Positions 24,777 to 33,506 of a DNA stretch of 64,000 bases are shown piece after piece. The stretch lies in NCBI RefSeq assembly GCF_014647195.1, contig NZ_BMOS01000003.1:1-64000 (forward strand), written 5' to 3'. The number at the start of each line of letters is the position of its first letter. Positions within the stretch are counted from its first letter, which is position 1. The position numbers and the translations under genes were made by a program. Below the pieces are notes generated by a model. It saw only the letters and a program-made list of their open reading frames with translations. It was not told the origin of the DNA and searched no databases. The stretch is from Oceanobacillus indicireducens (lineage in GTDB: Bacteria > Bacillota > Bacilli > Bacillales > Amphibacillaceae).

Positions 24777-25155
24777 TTTTTCTTTCTCCTTTCCGTTATA
24801 TTACCTATTCTACAAGAAATATCGATTCCCTTCCCGATCGGTATATTACTGTTCACCAGCCCCCACTATATTTTTCGGTAGGGGATGAATACAAGGATAT
24901 AGGCGAAAGAATAAATATTTTATTCCTCCATTCCCGCTAAATATATAGAAAAATTATTATTTCTCCTATAATGGCAAAATTAACCTAATTAATCAATTAC
25001 ATCCCGGCCAAAAATTTAGCTCTGGTGATGGATTAAAAAAAGTGAAATTCATTCAATGGGGGTATTACAGACCTTTAATACGGGATAAAGGTGAGGGGGC
25101 AAGAGATTTTATAGATAAACCCTCCCCCCTCTTGGCAAGAGTAACCAATTAAATG
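24777..25155. other. AT-rich gap containing a deleted copy of the 150-bp element
   Basis: No gene is seen. The only recognisable element is the shortened dispersed repeat at 25038-25086. Confidence 0.55.
25038..25086 (+). repeat. 150-bp dispersed element, copy 5 (internal deletion)
   Basis: AAAGTGAAATTCATTCAATG is joined directly to GGGGGTATTACAGACC and ends TAATACGGGAT. About 100 bp of the centre is lost, with the deletion joining two G-runs. The right flank is ATAAA. Confidence 0.8.
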
Positions 25156-25317
25156 TTATTCTTGCCAGGAACTTTTACGCCTCTTTTGTTTAGAGCTGGA
25201 GCGCCTTTTCAGTTCCTCTTCTAGTTGATAAATAAAATGCGGGTCCAGATCCAGTTTTTTGGCTTTGTTATAAGCGCAAACAAGACCGCCATTTGATAAC
25301 TTCCTCAGCTCATTCAT
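25156..25317 (-). CDS. sda: Sda-like sporulation checkpoint protein (53 aa)
   Basis: The 53-residue frame starts at ATG 25317 behind AAAGGGGGTGTGATC. It carries the Sda pattern: LRKLSNGGLVCAYNKAKKLD, then LDPHFIYQLEEELKRRS, the two-helix hairpin that binds the sporulation kinase KinA and blocks its autophosphorylation when DNA replication is disturbed. The C-terminus has an extra basic tail (SSSKQKRRKSSWQE) longer than in B. subtilis Sda. It is an isolated gene. No DnaA box was confirmed. Confidence 0.82.
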   Translation of the reverse strand: MNELRKLSNGGLVCAYNKAKKLDLDPHFIYQLEEELKRRSSSKQKRRKSSWQE

Positions 25318-25456
25318 GATCACACCCCCTTTCTTAGGCTTAAGATACGGGTTGTTTACGCAAAAAGCGAGGATGAGTTTACCTAAATCGACAATTTATT
25401 TACACGTGTTTAAATTTATTCTACAAAATGTGGGATGAAAAAATGGACAACAAAAA

Positions 25457-25490
25457 GGAACGAGAAATGGATCGATCTCGTTCCTTGTAA
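25457..25490 (-). terminator. Second hairpin after mscL
   Basis: AAGGAACGAG pairs with CTCGTTCCTT and is followed by TTTGTTG on the minus strand. Confidence 0.7.
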
Positions 25491-25519
25491 AATATAGGTA
25501 TTTCTATATTTTCTTTTCA

Positions 25520-25562
25520 GAAACAAACAGGCAGGCGGTATCTAACTGCCTGTTTGTTTGTT
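25520..25562 (-). terminator. First hairpin after mscL
   Basis: CAAACAGGCAG pairs with CTGCCTGTTTG directly after the mscL stop. The two tandem hairpins together should terminate efficiently. Confidence 0.7.
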
Positions 25563-25938
25563 AGTTTTGTCCATTTTGCTCTTTTAACAAATCGCGGATT
25601 TCGGTAAGTAATTGTTCCTGTGCATCAACTTCATCTTCTTCCTCTTCTTCTTTCCGCCTAAATTTATTCAAAATCCGGATTGCCATGAAGATAGAGAAGG
25701 CAATGATTAAAAAGTCAACAAATGACTGGATGAAACTCCCATACATCACTTCAGCATTCCCTACGGTTATTTTCAAACCAGTGAAATCAATTCCTCCCGC
25801 AAGCATACCAATCAGTGGTGTAATAATATGATCAACAAAAGAAGTTACGATTGCGTTAAATGCAGCTCCAATCACAACTGCTACCGCTAAATCAACGACA
25901 TTTCCCTGAAAAGCAAATTCTTTAAATTCTTTCCACAT
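25561..25938 (-). CDS. mscL: Large-conductance mechanosensitive channel
   Basis: MscL (125 residues) is a homopentameric channel that opens under membrane tension to release solutes during osmotic downshock. The N-terminal amphipathic helix (KEFKEFAFQGNVVDLAVAVV), pore helix TM1 with IGAAFNAIVTSFVDHIITPL, the periplasmic loop, TM2 and an acidic C-terminal bundle (RRKEEEEEDE) are all present. Single gene. Confidence 0.97.
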   Translation of the reverse strand: MWKEFKEFAFQGNVVDLAVAVVIGAAFNAIVTSFVDHIITPLIGMLAGGIDFTGLKITVGNAEVMYGSFIQSFVDFLIIAFSIFMAIRILNKFRRKEEEEEDEVDAQEQLLTEIRDLLKEQNGQN

Positions 25939-25970
25939 CTAAACTCTCTCCATTTCCTTAAGACTAAATC

Positions 25971-26006
25971 GAATAAACCAAGAACACTCGTGACTTCAGC
26001 CATGAG
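25971..26006 (-). mobile_element. IS200/IS605-like end remnant (hairpin) beside the TnpB fossil
   Basis: On the minus strand CTCATGGC-TGAA-GTCACGAG forms a hairpin, followed by TGTTCTTGGTTTATTC. It matches the copy at 8330-8365, and the stem differences are partly compensatory. It lies about 80 bp upstream of the decayed tnpB and probably marks its element end. Confidence 0.55.
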
Positions 26007-26082
26007 ATGAATTGGTTTGGTTTTGACTTTTTCTCACTTTTTCTACGTCCTGTATACTAGTAAATAAAGTGAGGTGAATGTC

Positions 26083-26430
26083 GTGTTAAGACATAAAGCA
26101 TATAAGTTTCGAATGTATCCAAATCAAGCTTAACAATTTTTAATTGCTAAAACAATGGGTTGTTCCAGATTTGTATATCATCACTTTCTTGTCCTTTGTA
26201 AGTGGAATAAGCTCAAAAAAGCTTATCCTACAACGCTTGTTCGGCTATGCTCCCAAAAATGAAACGGGAAGAAGCTAAATGAAGTCGGGCAGCATTGCCC
26301 TTCAATCTTTCATCAGAAACCTCGCTGATTCTTCCTCCCGTTTCTTTAAGAAACAAAACAACAAATCAAACTTCAAAAGTAAAAACAATCCGGCGTAAAG
26401 CTATACAACAAAAAACGTGAATCGCACATG
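26083..26430 (+). pseudogene. Decayed IS200/IS605-family TnpB (OrfB), N-terminal fragment
   Basis: A GTG behind GAGGTGAATGTC begins LRHKAYKFRMYPNQA, then a TAA at 26131, then QFLIAKTMGCSRFVYHHF and, in another frame, SIALQSFIRNLADSSSRFFK and KSKNNPA. This is the standard order of a TnpB N-terminus (KxYKFRIYPN, GCSRFVYNHFL, ALQSxxRNLxxAFxRFF). At least two stops and frameshifts break it, and the RuvC and zinc-finger parts are gone. It cannot encode an active RNA-guided nuclease. Confidence 0.85.
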
Positions 26431-26531
26431 AGAGGTTCAAATAATCATTCAATGAAAAATGCACTTATTTAAGTACTCCCCATCTTCTATGGTATCATAG
26501 TTAGTAGCATGAAATAGGAGCTGAAGTAAAA

Positions 26532-28253
26532 TTGTTGAAAGACAATCGATTCAAAGGGTTAACTGCCAATGATATCAAGCAGGATGTGATTGCTGGTATT
26601 ACAGTTGGCATCGTAGCAATCCCTCTTGGAATGGCATTTGCAATTGCGTCAGGAGTGAAACCGGAATATGGCTTGTATACGACGGTCATTGCGGGGATTC
26701 TTGTTGCATTGTTCGGGGGGTCAAGATACCAGATTGCCGGTCCAACAGGAGCCTTTATCCCTATCCTGCTTGCGATTGTTTTAGAATTCGGTTATGAGGA
26801 TTTGCTGATTGCAGGATTTATGGCCGGAATCATCCTCTTGATTATGGGTTTTTTCAAGCTAGGGAATCTGATAAAATTTATTCCTCGTTCTGTCACGATT
26901 GGGTTTACTGCCGGAATTGCCGTCATCATATTTTCAGGACAGATTGAAAACTTCCTCGGTTTAGCAGGCATGGAGAAGAAAGAATATTTTCATGAAACAA
27001 TGCTGCAGATTTTTGATAAGTTGCCGACGATGAATTGGTACAGTATTTTAATCGCCGTTCTTGGGGTTGTTATTCTTGTTTTCGTGCCTCGTATTTTCCC
27101 GCGTGTACCAGTATTGCTAGTAGCACTCATTATTCCAGCACTAGTTGCGTATATATTTTTCCCTGGAAAAGTTGATACGATTGGAACAGCTTTTGGAGGA
27201 ATTTCGCAAAGCTTACCAAGCTTGCACATTCCGGAAATCACGTGGAATAAAATCATTAATCTCCTGCAACCGGCGTTTGTTATTGCGATGCTTGGCGGGA
27301 TTGAGTCCTTACTATCTGCTGTTGTCGCCGATGGAATGACCGGTAAACGGCATAATTCGAATCGGGAGCTTGTCGGGCAAGGTCTTGCCAACGTCATCAC
27401 ACCTTTGTTTGGTGGGATACCGGCAACAGGTGCGATTGCCCGGACCGCGACAAATATTAATAGCGGTGCAGTCAGTCCATTATCCGGCGTGTTTCAGGGT
27501 GTATTTGTCTTGGCTACGATTCTTGCCTTTGCACCTTTCGCCTCCCATATTCCGCTTGCCAGTATGGCACCGATCCTTATGCGGGTTGCTCTTAATATGA
27601 GTGAATATAAATCGTTCGCCCATATTATTCGCTTGAGATCGAGTGACTCTTTAGTCTTAGCCGTTACGTTTTTGCTTACGGTATTCGTTAATTTGACGGT
27701 TGCAGTACAGTTCGGTTTACTGCTTGCAATGGTTTCCTTTGTGAAACGGATGAGTGAAGTGCTTGGTGTAGAGAAAGTCATTCCGAGTCATTTGAAAGAT
27801 GAGCAGGCTTTAAAAGACGAGAAATTGACTGCCAAATGTCCACAGCTTGCATTTTTCACCATTGAAGGTCCATTGTTCTTTGGAGCGGCTGATAAATTTG
27901 AATCCACGATCACCCGCTCGATCAACCAGAAACCGGAAGTACTCATTTTGAAAATGAAGCATGTTTCCTATATAGATGCAACAGGCGGCAATAACTTCAC
28001 TAGCCTTATCCGCGACTTCCGGAAAACCGGGGGGACTACTTTACTTGCAGAAGTCAATCCTGATGTGCTCGAAGCAATGAAGATAAGTGGATTATATGAA
28101 GAAATTGGTTCTGATCATATCTTCAATGACGCAAGCAAAGCAGTCGACTACGCACTGCATATCATCAACGTACCAAAATGTTCCCGCTGCGGTAAAAAAG
28201 GAGCAACCGCCTGTCAAGTCTTCCAAGAAAGCCAAAAACTCCAATCTTCATAG
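26532..28253 (+). CDS. SulP/SLC26-family anion transporter with STAS domain
   Basis: The 573-residue protein has a membrane domain of 10-14 helices (about 15-410). It includes the SulP signature region GMAFAIASGVKPEYGLYTTVI and IAGPTGAFIPIL. A cytosolic STAS domain (about 435-555, with GPLFFGAADKF and VSYIDATGG) follows. A Cys-rich tail (KCSRCGKKGATAC) ends it. Family members carry sulfate, bicarbonate or dicarboxylates; the carbonic anhydrase gene is not close enough to argue for bicarbonate. The start appears to be TTG, with AGGAG eleven bases upstream. The stop abuts the left arm of the palindrome around cspA. Confidence 0.9.
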   Translation: MLKDNRFKGLTANDIKQDVIAGITVGIVAIPLGMAFAIASGVKPEYGLYTTVIAGILVALFGGSRYQIAGPTGAFIPILLAIVLEFGYEDLLIAGFMAGIILLIMGFFKLGNLIKFIPRSVTIGFTAGIAVIIFSGQIENFLGLAGMEKKEYFHETMLQIFDKLPTMNWYSILIAVLGVVILVFVPRIFPRVPVLLVALIIPALVAYIFFPGKVDTIGTAFGGISQSLPSLHIPEITWNKIINLLQPAFVIAMLGGIESLLSAVVADGMTGKRHNSNRELVGQGLANVITPLFGGIPATGAIARTATNINSGAVSPLSGVFQGVFVLATILAFAPFASHIPLASMAPILMRVALNMSEYKSFAHIIRLRSSDSLVLAVTFLLTVFVNLTVAVQFGLLLAMVSFVKRMSEVLGVEKVIPSHLKDEQALKDEKLTAKCPQLAFFTIEGPLFFGAADKFESTITRSINQKPEVLILKMKHVSYIDATGGNNFTSLIRDFRKTGGTTLLAEVNPDVLEAMKISGLYEEIGSDHIFNDASKAVDYALHIINVPKCSRCGKKGATACQVFQESQKLQSS

Positions 28254-28315
28254 CGGGACACTGGGGTCAGAGCATTTGTTCCAATTTCGGTTTTTCGAAA
28301 AAAATTAAAATAAGT

Positions 28316-28344
28316 TTGCAATTAGTAAATAATAGTGCTATACT
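28316..28344 (+). promoter_or_regulatory. cspA promoter and start of cold-shock leader
   Basis: TTGCAA (28316-28321) and TATACT (28339-28344) have a 17-bp spacer. About 115 bases of untranslated leader follow before the cspA ATG, the usual layout of temperature-responsive csp leaders. Confidence 0.8.
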
Positions 28345-28466
28345 AACGGTAATTATTTTGGTTCGGTGATTATAAGGATAGAAAATAACACTGGTTGTTA
28401 TCGTCTTGAATTGGCAACTTGAACAAAATAGTAATAAACGTGCAACATGCACATGGAGGTATTTTA

Positions 28467-28667
28467 ATGAACACAGGTTCAGTAAAATGGTTTAACGCAG
28501 ACAAAGGTTTCGGTTTTATCGAAGTTGAAGGTGGAGACGATGTATTCGTACATTTCTCAGCAATTCAAGGCGAAGGATTCAAAACTTTAGAAGAAGGTCA
28601 ATCTGTTTCTTTCGATATTGAAGAAGGTAACCGTGGACCACAAGCAGCAAACGTTGTTAAATTATAA
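28467..28667 (+). CDS. Cold-shock protein, CspA family
   Basis: This 66-residue beta-barrel protein has RNP1 KGFGFI and RNP2 VFVHF and binds single-stranded RNA and DNA as a chaperone. The start is the ATG at 28467 behind GGAGGTATTTTA; the longer frame includes leader sequence. It has its own promoter, long leader and strong terminator. The whole unit lies between the arms of a split palindrome. Confidence 0.95.
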   Translation: MNTGSVKWFNADKGFGFIEVEGGDDVFVHFSAIQGEGFKTLEEGQSVSFDIEEGNRGPQAANVVKL

Positions 28668-28677
28668 GACGCGCTAA

Positions 28678-28714
28678 AAAAAGCCTTTCCGAATTTCGGG
28701 AAGGCTTTTTTTAT
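28678..28714 (+). terminator. cspA terminator
   Basis: AAAAAAAGCCTTTCC pairs with GGAAGGCTTTTTTT around a loop that itself can pair (GAATTTC). Confidence 0.9.
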
Positions 28715-28763
28715 GTTTCATTTTTGTTTTAAGTGGGACAAAACCTCTGACCCCACTGTCCCA

Positions 28764-29687
28764 TTACTTCGTGTATTCATCTGTTAATGTGGTGACGATT
28801 TGTTTCTTACGAGAGACGACACCTCTTAGTAAGGCACGGTTATTTTCGAGGTTCACGTTGAATCCGGTTGCGACATTCGCTTGTCCGTTTCCAAGTGCAA
28901 GAACTTCTGAATCATTATTTAAAATATCCGTTACGACGAATAAGAAAAGATCGAGATTTTTCTCCTCAATGATGTTATTGATTTCAGCCTCAATCTCACC
29001 TTGTTTTTCATAAATTGCATTTAAATCAACCGTGTTAATCTGGGCGATTTCAACTTTCGAATCCCCCATTGTAAATTCTTTTGCATCCATTGTAAGCAGA
29101 TCAACAATCGATTTATCACTTAAGTCCGCTCCAGCCTTCAACATGTTCAAGCCATAAGTTTCTAGATTCACTTCCGCAATCTCAGCTAATTCTCTTGCAG
29201 CGGCTACATCTTCCTCTGTACATGTCGGTGATTTAAGCAGTAGCGAATCTGAAATGATTGCTGACAGTAGTAAACCTGCCATTTCTTTAGAAAGTTCCAC
29301 ATTATTTTCTTTGTACATTTTATTTAGAATCGTTGCCGTACACCCAACTGGTTCAGCGCGGAAATAAAGCGGCTCTTTCGTTTCGAAGTTAGCAACGCGG
29401 TGGTGGTCTACCACTTCTACAATTTTCGCATGTTCAATGTTGTCTGCACTTTGCTGGAACTCATTATGGTCGACTAATACGACTTCTGCACCATCCTCTA
29501 GCCTTTCTAGTAATGCTGGTGCATCCACTTTGAAAAACTCAAGTGCATACTCGGTTTCTTTACTCACTTCTCCTAATCTGCGGGCTTCCACATTTTCACC
29601 AAGTTTTCCTTTTAAATCTGCATAAACCAGTGCCGAGCAAATCGTATCGGTATCTGGATTTTTATGTCCAAAAACTAATTTCGCCAT
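28764..29687 (-). CDS. ppaC: Manganese-dependent inorganic pyrophosphatase
   Basis: This 307-residue family II (DHH) pyrophosphatase hydrolyses PPi to two phosphates and drives biosynthetic reactions. Metal ligands lie in GHKNPDTDT (His8, Asp12, Asp14), in LVDHN and in the DHH motif VVDHHR. The C-terminal substrate domain has [10 protein letters not shown]. The start at 29687 follows AAAGGAGAAG, and the 19 residues of the longer frame are rejected. No CBS domains are inserted, so it is the short, constitutively active form. Confidence 0.95.
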   Translation of the reverse strand: MAKLVFGHKNPDTDTICSALVYADLKGKLGENVEARRLGEVSKETEYALEFFKVDAPALLERLEDGAEVVLVDHNEFQQSADNIEHAKIVEVVDHHRVANFETKEPLYFRAEPVGCTATILNKMYKENNVELSKEMAGLLLSAIISDSLLLKSPTCTEEDVAAARELAEIAEVNLETYGLNMLKAGADLSDKSIVDLLTMDAKEFTMGDSKVEIAQINTVDLNAIYEKQGEIEAEINNIIEEKNLDLFLFVVTDILNNDSEVLALGNGQANVATGFNVNLENNRALLRGVVSRKKQIVTTLTDEYTK

Positions 29688-29906
29688 GACGTCTTCTCCT
29701 TTATATACGTATTCATTATGTAATTTCGATTGAAATCTAATCAAATTCTATCACACGAATCTCCCTCTTTCAATTATCGGCAAATAGGAGCTTAACGAAA
29801 TTTAACTAATCCCAGCACAATATTTTACATTTTATTTGTGAAGGGCTAAACTAGGTTAAGAGTACGTACAACGTGAAGAACTTATTTTTTATAAGGAGGA
29901 TGCACA

Positions 29907-30365
29907 ATGTCAAGAAAACAATTCAACTTGGCAAGAACTGCTTTAATTAATTTTATGGATCATATAAACGAGGAAACGGCAGACGTTCAGGCAAAACCGT
30001 TCAACAATACATTACGCTGGCACATCGGCCATGTTCTCACCTTTTCTGAAAAATTGTTATTCCGCTATCCGAAGAAATCAGACAACATTCCGCAAAATTA
30101 TGCGGATCTATTTGGTCCAGGTACAAAACCAAGTGACTGGACAGAAGCAGCCCCAACATTAGAAGAATTGAAGAAACATTTACTAGACCAGCAGGAGCGC
30201 GTAAATAATTTCGATGACCTGTTCTGGAAAACAAATGTAACCTTTAAAGTACCATTCGGCAGTATTGAAACATTTGGTGACTTGCTCATCATGCTCGGTC
30301 ATCATGAAACGGAGCATCTTGGAAAAATGAAAGCCATGCTTCAAGTTGTGAATGCGGAAGTATGA
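29907..30365 (+). CDS. DinB/YfiT-type four-helix metalloprotein
   Basis: The 152-residue protein has the DinB-superfamily pattern of three spaced His residues for a metal site: LRWHIGHVL (about 45) and GHHETEHLGKM near the end. Many relatives are thiol S-transferases (bacillithiol, mycothiol), while others are of unknown use. AAGGAGGATGCACA precedes the ATG. Its stop overlaps the start of the FAD oxidoreductase as ATGA, so the two are coupled. Confidence 0.82.
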   Translation: MSRKQFNLARTALINFMDHINEETADVQAKPFNNTLRWHIGHVLTFSEKLLFRYPKKSDNIPQNYADLFGPGTKPSDWTEAAPTLEELKKHLLDQQERVNNFDDLFWKTNVTFKVPFGSIETFGDLLIMLGHHETEHLGKMKAMLQVVNAEV

Positions 30366-31468
30366 CGAAGAAAATAATTATAATCGGAGGCGGTATCGCC
30401 GGTGCAAGCTCTGCCTATTACCTTTCTAAAGAAGGGGTAGACGTAACGCTTATAGACCGCGCCGATACTGGACAGGCAACCGATGCCGCAGCAGGAATCA
30501 TTTGCCCCTGGCTTGCCCAGCGCAGGAATAAAGCATGGTATAGGCTTGTGAGGATGGCTGCGAAAATGTATCCAGATTTAATTAAAGAACTGGAAGCGGC
30601 CGGCGAAACCGATACCGGTTATAAACAGGTCGGTGCCTTAAGCCTTCACAATGATGAGAAAAAATTGCACGCAACAATCAAGCGCGTATCGAAGCGCCGG
30701 GAAGAAGCCCCCGAAATTGGAGCGATCGAACTGCTCGATGAAGCTGCTGCAAAAGAGAAATTCCCGCTTCTGAACGACGGATATCATGCCATATTTGTCA
30801 GTGGTGCTGCCCGAGTAGATGGTCGTAAATTAAGAGATGCATTGATCCGCCGCGCGAGGAAAAATGGCATGAAACTCATTCAAGGAAACGCTGAGCTTTT
30901 AGTAGAAGGAACGCGCGTCCGCGGTGTCCATGTGAACGGTGAAAAGCTAGCCGCTGATCAAGTAATTGCAACAACAGGAGCCTGGATGAATGAACTACTG
31001 GAACCTTTTGGGGTACAAGGATTATATGTAAGGCCGCAAAAAGCACAAATCCTACATCTCCATTACGACAAATTGGAAACAGGTAATCTACCAGTCATTA
31101 AGCCACCAACGAATCAGTATTTACTGAGCTTTGACGATCATCGCTTCGTCATGGGCGCTACTACTGAAAGCAAGGTAGGTTATAATACAGATGTGACTGC
31201 AGCTGGAATCTATGAGATTTTAACGAAAGGCTTAGAAGTTGCCCCCGCTTTAAAGGATAGTGCAATTATTGAAGCACGGGTTGGTTTTAGACCAATGACA
31301 GAAGGGTCACTTCCAGTAATTGGTTCATTACAAGGACTAGACGGTCTACTCTATGCAAATGGTCTCGGTGCTTCCGGACTTACTGCCGGTCCCCTGATGG
31401 GCCAGCAACTTGCAAAACTTGCCCTTGGGGAAGAACCCGATCTAAACTTGGAAGATTATCACCTATAG
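30362..31468 (+). CDS. FAD-dependent oxidoreductase, DAO/glycine-oxidase-like family
   Basis: This 368-residue flavoprotein has the N-terminal dinucleotide fold IIGGGIAGASSAYYLSKEGV with the acidic residue of VTLIDR. The DAO-type C-terminal segment follows (ARVGFRPMTEGSLPVIG and YANGLGASGLTAGP). Members oxidise secondary or primary amines such as glycine, sarcosine or D-amino acids; the substrate is not predictable here. It is coupled to the DinB gene by a 4-bp overlap and followed by a terminator (31471-31506). Confidence 0.86.
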   Translation: MTKKIIIIGGGIAGASSAYYLSKEGVDVTLIDRADTGQATDAAAGIICPWLAQRRNKAWYRLVRMAAKMYPDLIKELEAAGETDTGYKQVGALSLHNDEKKLHATIKRVSKRREEAPEIGAIELLDEAAAKEKFPLLNDGYHAIFVSGAARVDGRKLRDALIRRARKNGMKLIQGNAELLVEGTRVRGVHVNGEKLAADQVIATTGAWMNELLEPFGVQGLYVRPQKAQILHLHYDKLETGNLPVIKPPTNQYLLSFDDHRFVMGATTESKVGYNTDVTAAGIYEILTKGLEVAPALKDSAIIEARVGFRPMTEGSLPVIGSLQGLDGLLYANGLGASGLTAGPLMGQQLAKLALGEEPDLNLEDYHL

Positions 31469-31470
31469 AA

Positions 31471-31506
31471 AAATGTGGGTCGCTGAAAAGTTGGCCCACA
31501 TTTTTT
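31471..31506 (+). terminator. Terminator of the DinB-oxidoreductase operon
   Basis: AAATGTGGG pairs with CCCACATTT and is followed by TTTT. Confidence 0.8.
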
Positions 31507-31638
31507 ATTTGACAGATAAATACTGGACAATTTGACTGCTCTCTCAAGCGAACGGAATCCCCACTCATCAATCGCGTTTAAAGGCAGTTAAACATTTTCC
31601 CATCTTCCAGTAAGATTTGTCTTGAGCATACGACGAAA

Positions 31639-32292
31639 TCAGCTCAATTCTTTCTTTACAGGGACTTGAGCTTCCCTATCTAATTTCCCTTCGATCTTTT
31701 TAATCAATGACTTAAAAAAGAGGTAAGATTGCTGGAATATTGGGCTTTGGATAAATGTGAACAGGAAAGTGAAGATAAACACCGGACCACCTACAACAAT
31801 ACCAAGTACAAGAATGAGCGTCTCGACGATAATTCGCACCCGACTGATTGAGATTCCCGTTTTATCCGACAATGAAAGCATAAAGCCGTCCCTCGGACCA
31901 GAACCAACTCCACCAGCATTATACATACCTCCACCGAAACCCATCACAACAATTCCGGCTAAAATAATCAGAATGTCTATCCAGCGATTCGTAGCTACGG
32001 GTAGAAAATCCAGCCACATATAAAAGTCTACAAATAATCCAACGAGAAAAGCATTAAAAAACGTTCCTAACCGGATATACCCCCGGTCCATTATGAGGGT
32101 AATCAGGATCAGTAATCCGGAAACGATAATCGCCCATGAACCGATCGATAAGCCAAAATGATGGAAAAATGCAACATTCAGAACATCCCACGGGTGGATC
32201 CCAAGATGCTGCACATTAATCGTTAATGTAATTCCCATACTGAATATCATAACTCCGACAAGGAAAAAAGCCCACCGAATCGTCTGTTTCAA
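31639..32292 (-). CDS. YczE/YyaS-family membrane protein
   Basis: The 217-residue protein has about six helices, a family-typical HPWDVLNVAFF segment after helix 1 and the glycine-rich loop GFGGGMYNAGGVGSGPRDG (about 117-135). In B. subtilis YczE is linked to activity of the bacillaene synthase, but no polyketide genes are near, so the function is open. It is divergent from the cupin gene, with a copy of the 150-bp element between. Confidence 0.8.
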   Translation of the reverse strand: MKQTIRWAFFLVGVMIFSMGITLTINVQHLGIHPWDVLNVAFFHHFGLSIGSWAIIVSGLLILITLIMDRGYIRLGTFFNAFLVGLFVDFYMWLDFLPVATNRWIDILIILAGIVVMGFGGGMYNAGGVGSGPRDGFMLSLSDKTGISISRVRIIVETLILVLGIVVGGPVFIFTFLFTFIQSPIFQQSYLFFKSLIKKIEGKLDREAQVPVKKELS

Positions 32293-32395
32293 GACCTAAT
32301 CCCCCTTTTCCGATTATACCTTTGCACATACTATACCATATTCAGACTATCTTTCGGATTGCTTTTTATTCTGGCCCCCTTCACGCAAAGTTTTT

Positions 32396-32548
32396 ATCAC
32401 GTATTAACGGTCTGTAATACCCCCTCATCTAAACAGGAGGGAAAACCAATATGTGAAGGATGGGGATAAACAGTCCGTAAATACCTGATTCTGTTCAACT
32501 AACATTCAGTGGGGAGGTAAGGATACCCCACTGAATGAGTTTCACTTT
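32396..32548 (-). repeat. 150-bp dispersed element, copy 6 (full length, minus strand)
   Basis: Read on the minus strand it starts AAAGTGAAACTCATTCAGTG and ends TAATACGTGAT. Both flanks show GATAAA(A). It lies between the divergent yczE and cupin genes, so it must tolerate or carry promoter functions there. Confidence 0.88.
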
Positions 32549-32619
32549 TATCGAAAAACAAAATAGGCACTGCCTGCATAGGATAACAAGAAAAGTATAA
32601 TTGAAAGGAAATGATAGAA

Positions 32620-33171
32620 ATGTACCATGGTTACTATCCATACCCCTACTATCCTCAAGGCTACTATCCATACCCTTACCCTTATGAACAACCGGTTTAT
32701 CCGGATATGAACGAAGACAGGGATTATTATCCGTTACCTGAAGAGGATATGGAAAGGCAGGGAGACCAAGGTGGGCAGCCGTATGTATTTAATATTGAAC
32801 ATGCAACCGAGCGGAACCGGGCATTCCGGCGGGCAATTTGGACTGGTACTCATCTCCAGCTCACCCTGATGCGGATTATGCCGGGAGAAGACATTGGGCT
32901 TGAAATTCACCCAGATACTGACCAGTTTTTACGAATAGAAGATGGACGCGGAGTTGTGCAAATGGGGCCCCAGCAGAATCAATTAACATTCGAACGGCGG
33001 GTTCGTGAGGATGACGCAATTTTAGTTCCAGCCGGTACATGGCATAACATTATAAATACAGGAAGAAAGCCTCTACTCCTTTATTCCATTTATGCACCTC
33101 CAGAGCACCCAAAAGGAACGGTGCATCAGACAAAGGAAATAGCGATGCAGGAGCACCGGGAAGAAGAATAA
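32620..33171 (+). CDS. Cupin-domain protein with Tyr/Pro-rich N-terminus
   Basis: The 183-residue protein has a Tyr-Pro-rich N-terminal segment (residues 1-28, repeats of YYPYP) that resembles spore-coat leader sequences. A single cupin follows (about 55-170), with motif 1 MPGEDIGLEIHPDTDQFLRI and motif 2 VPAGTWHNIINTG giving His/Glu-type metal ligands. The chosen ATG at 32620 has AAAGGA eight bases upstream. The enzyme activity is not predictable. The N-terminus suggests a surface or spore location, an inference only. Confidence 0.8.
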   Translation: MYHGYYPYPYYPQGYYPYPYPYEQPVYPDMNEDRDYYPLPEEDMERQGDQGGQPYVFNIEHATERNRAFRRAIWTGTHLQLTLMRIMPGEDIGLEIHPDTDQFLRIEDGRGVVQMGPQQNQLTFERRVREDDAILVPAGTWHNIINTGRKPLLLYSIYAPPEHPKGTVHQTKEIAMQEHREEE

Positions 33172-33187
33172 ATCCCCCTTATATGAA

Positions 33188-33222
33188 ACAGCCGTATGCT
33201 CTTTACCTTGCATACGGCTTGT
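33188..33222. terminator. Terminator between cupin and ferredoxin genes
   Basis: AGCCGTATGC pairs with GCATACGGCT. It serves the convergent cupin and ferredoxin genes. Confidence 0.75.
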
Positions 33223-33226
33223 CTAA

Positions 33227-33466
33227 TTATCGATTTGCGAAAAATTCTTCTGCGCGCTGGAGGAATACTTCCTGATCTGGTGATAGATCGTATTCTTCCT
33301 CAATCGCATCAACTGGGCACACCGCTTTACAAGCTGCACAGTCAATACATACATCAGGATCTATATAAAACTGATCGGGACCTTCTTCAATACAGTCAAC
33401 CGGACATACGCTTACACACTCTGCAGCTTTTTCCGACTGACATGCTTCTAGAATAACAAAAGCCAT
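33227..33466 (-). CDS. fdxA: Ferredoxin, seven-iron/8-Fe type
   Basis: This 79-residue ferredoxin has two Cys groups: Cys9-x7-Cys17-x3-Cys21 (with Pro22) plus Cys25, and Cys40-x2-Cys43-x2-Cys46-x3-Cys50 (with Pro51). The wide first group (x7, x3) matches the seven-iron ferredoxins, which hold one [3Fe-4S] and one [4Fe-4S] cluster, as in Thermus. It is a soluble one-electron carrier. AAGGAGGTAG precedes the ATG. No oxidoreductase partner is adjacent. Confidence 0.9.
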   Translation of the reverse strand: MAFVILEACQSEKAAECVSVCPVDCIEEGPDQFYIDPDVCIDCAACKAVCPVDAIEEEYDLSPDQEVFLQRAEEFFANR

Positions 33467-33506
33467 TTATTTTCTACCTCCTTAATAGCTATAGTCTCTC
33501 TTCTAT

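Larger units (their letters stand above)
28255..28762. repeat. Split long palindrome with cspA in its loop
   Basis: The left arm at 28255-28282 (starting GGGACACTGGGGTCAGAGC) and right arm at 28735-28762 (ending CCCCACTGTCCC) are inverted 28-base arms differing at four positions. They belong to the same family as the palindrome at 56295-56520. The arms fit exactly between the sulP stop (28253) and the ppaC stop (28764). A 452-bp segment with cspA, its promoter and its terminator sits between them. Confidence 0.8.
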
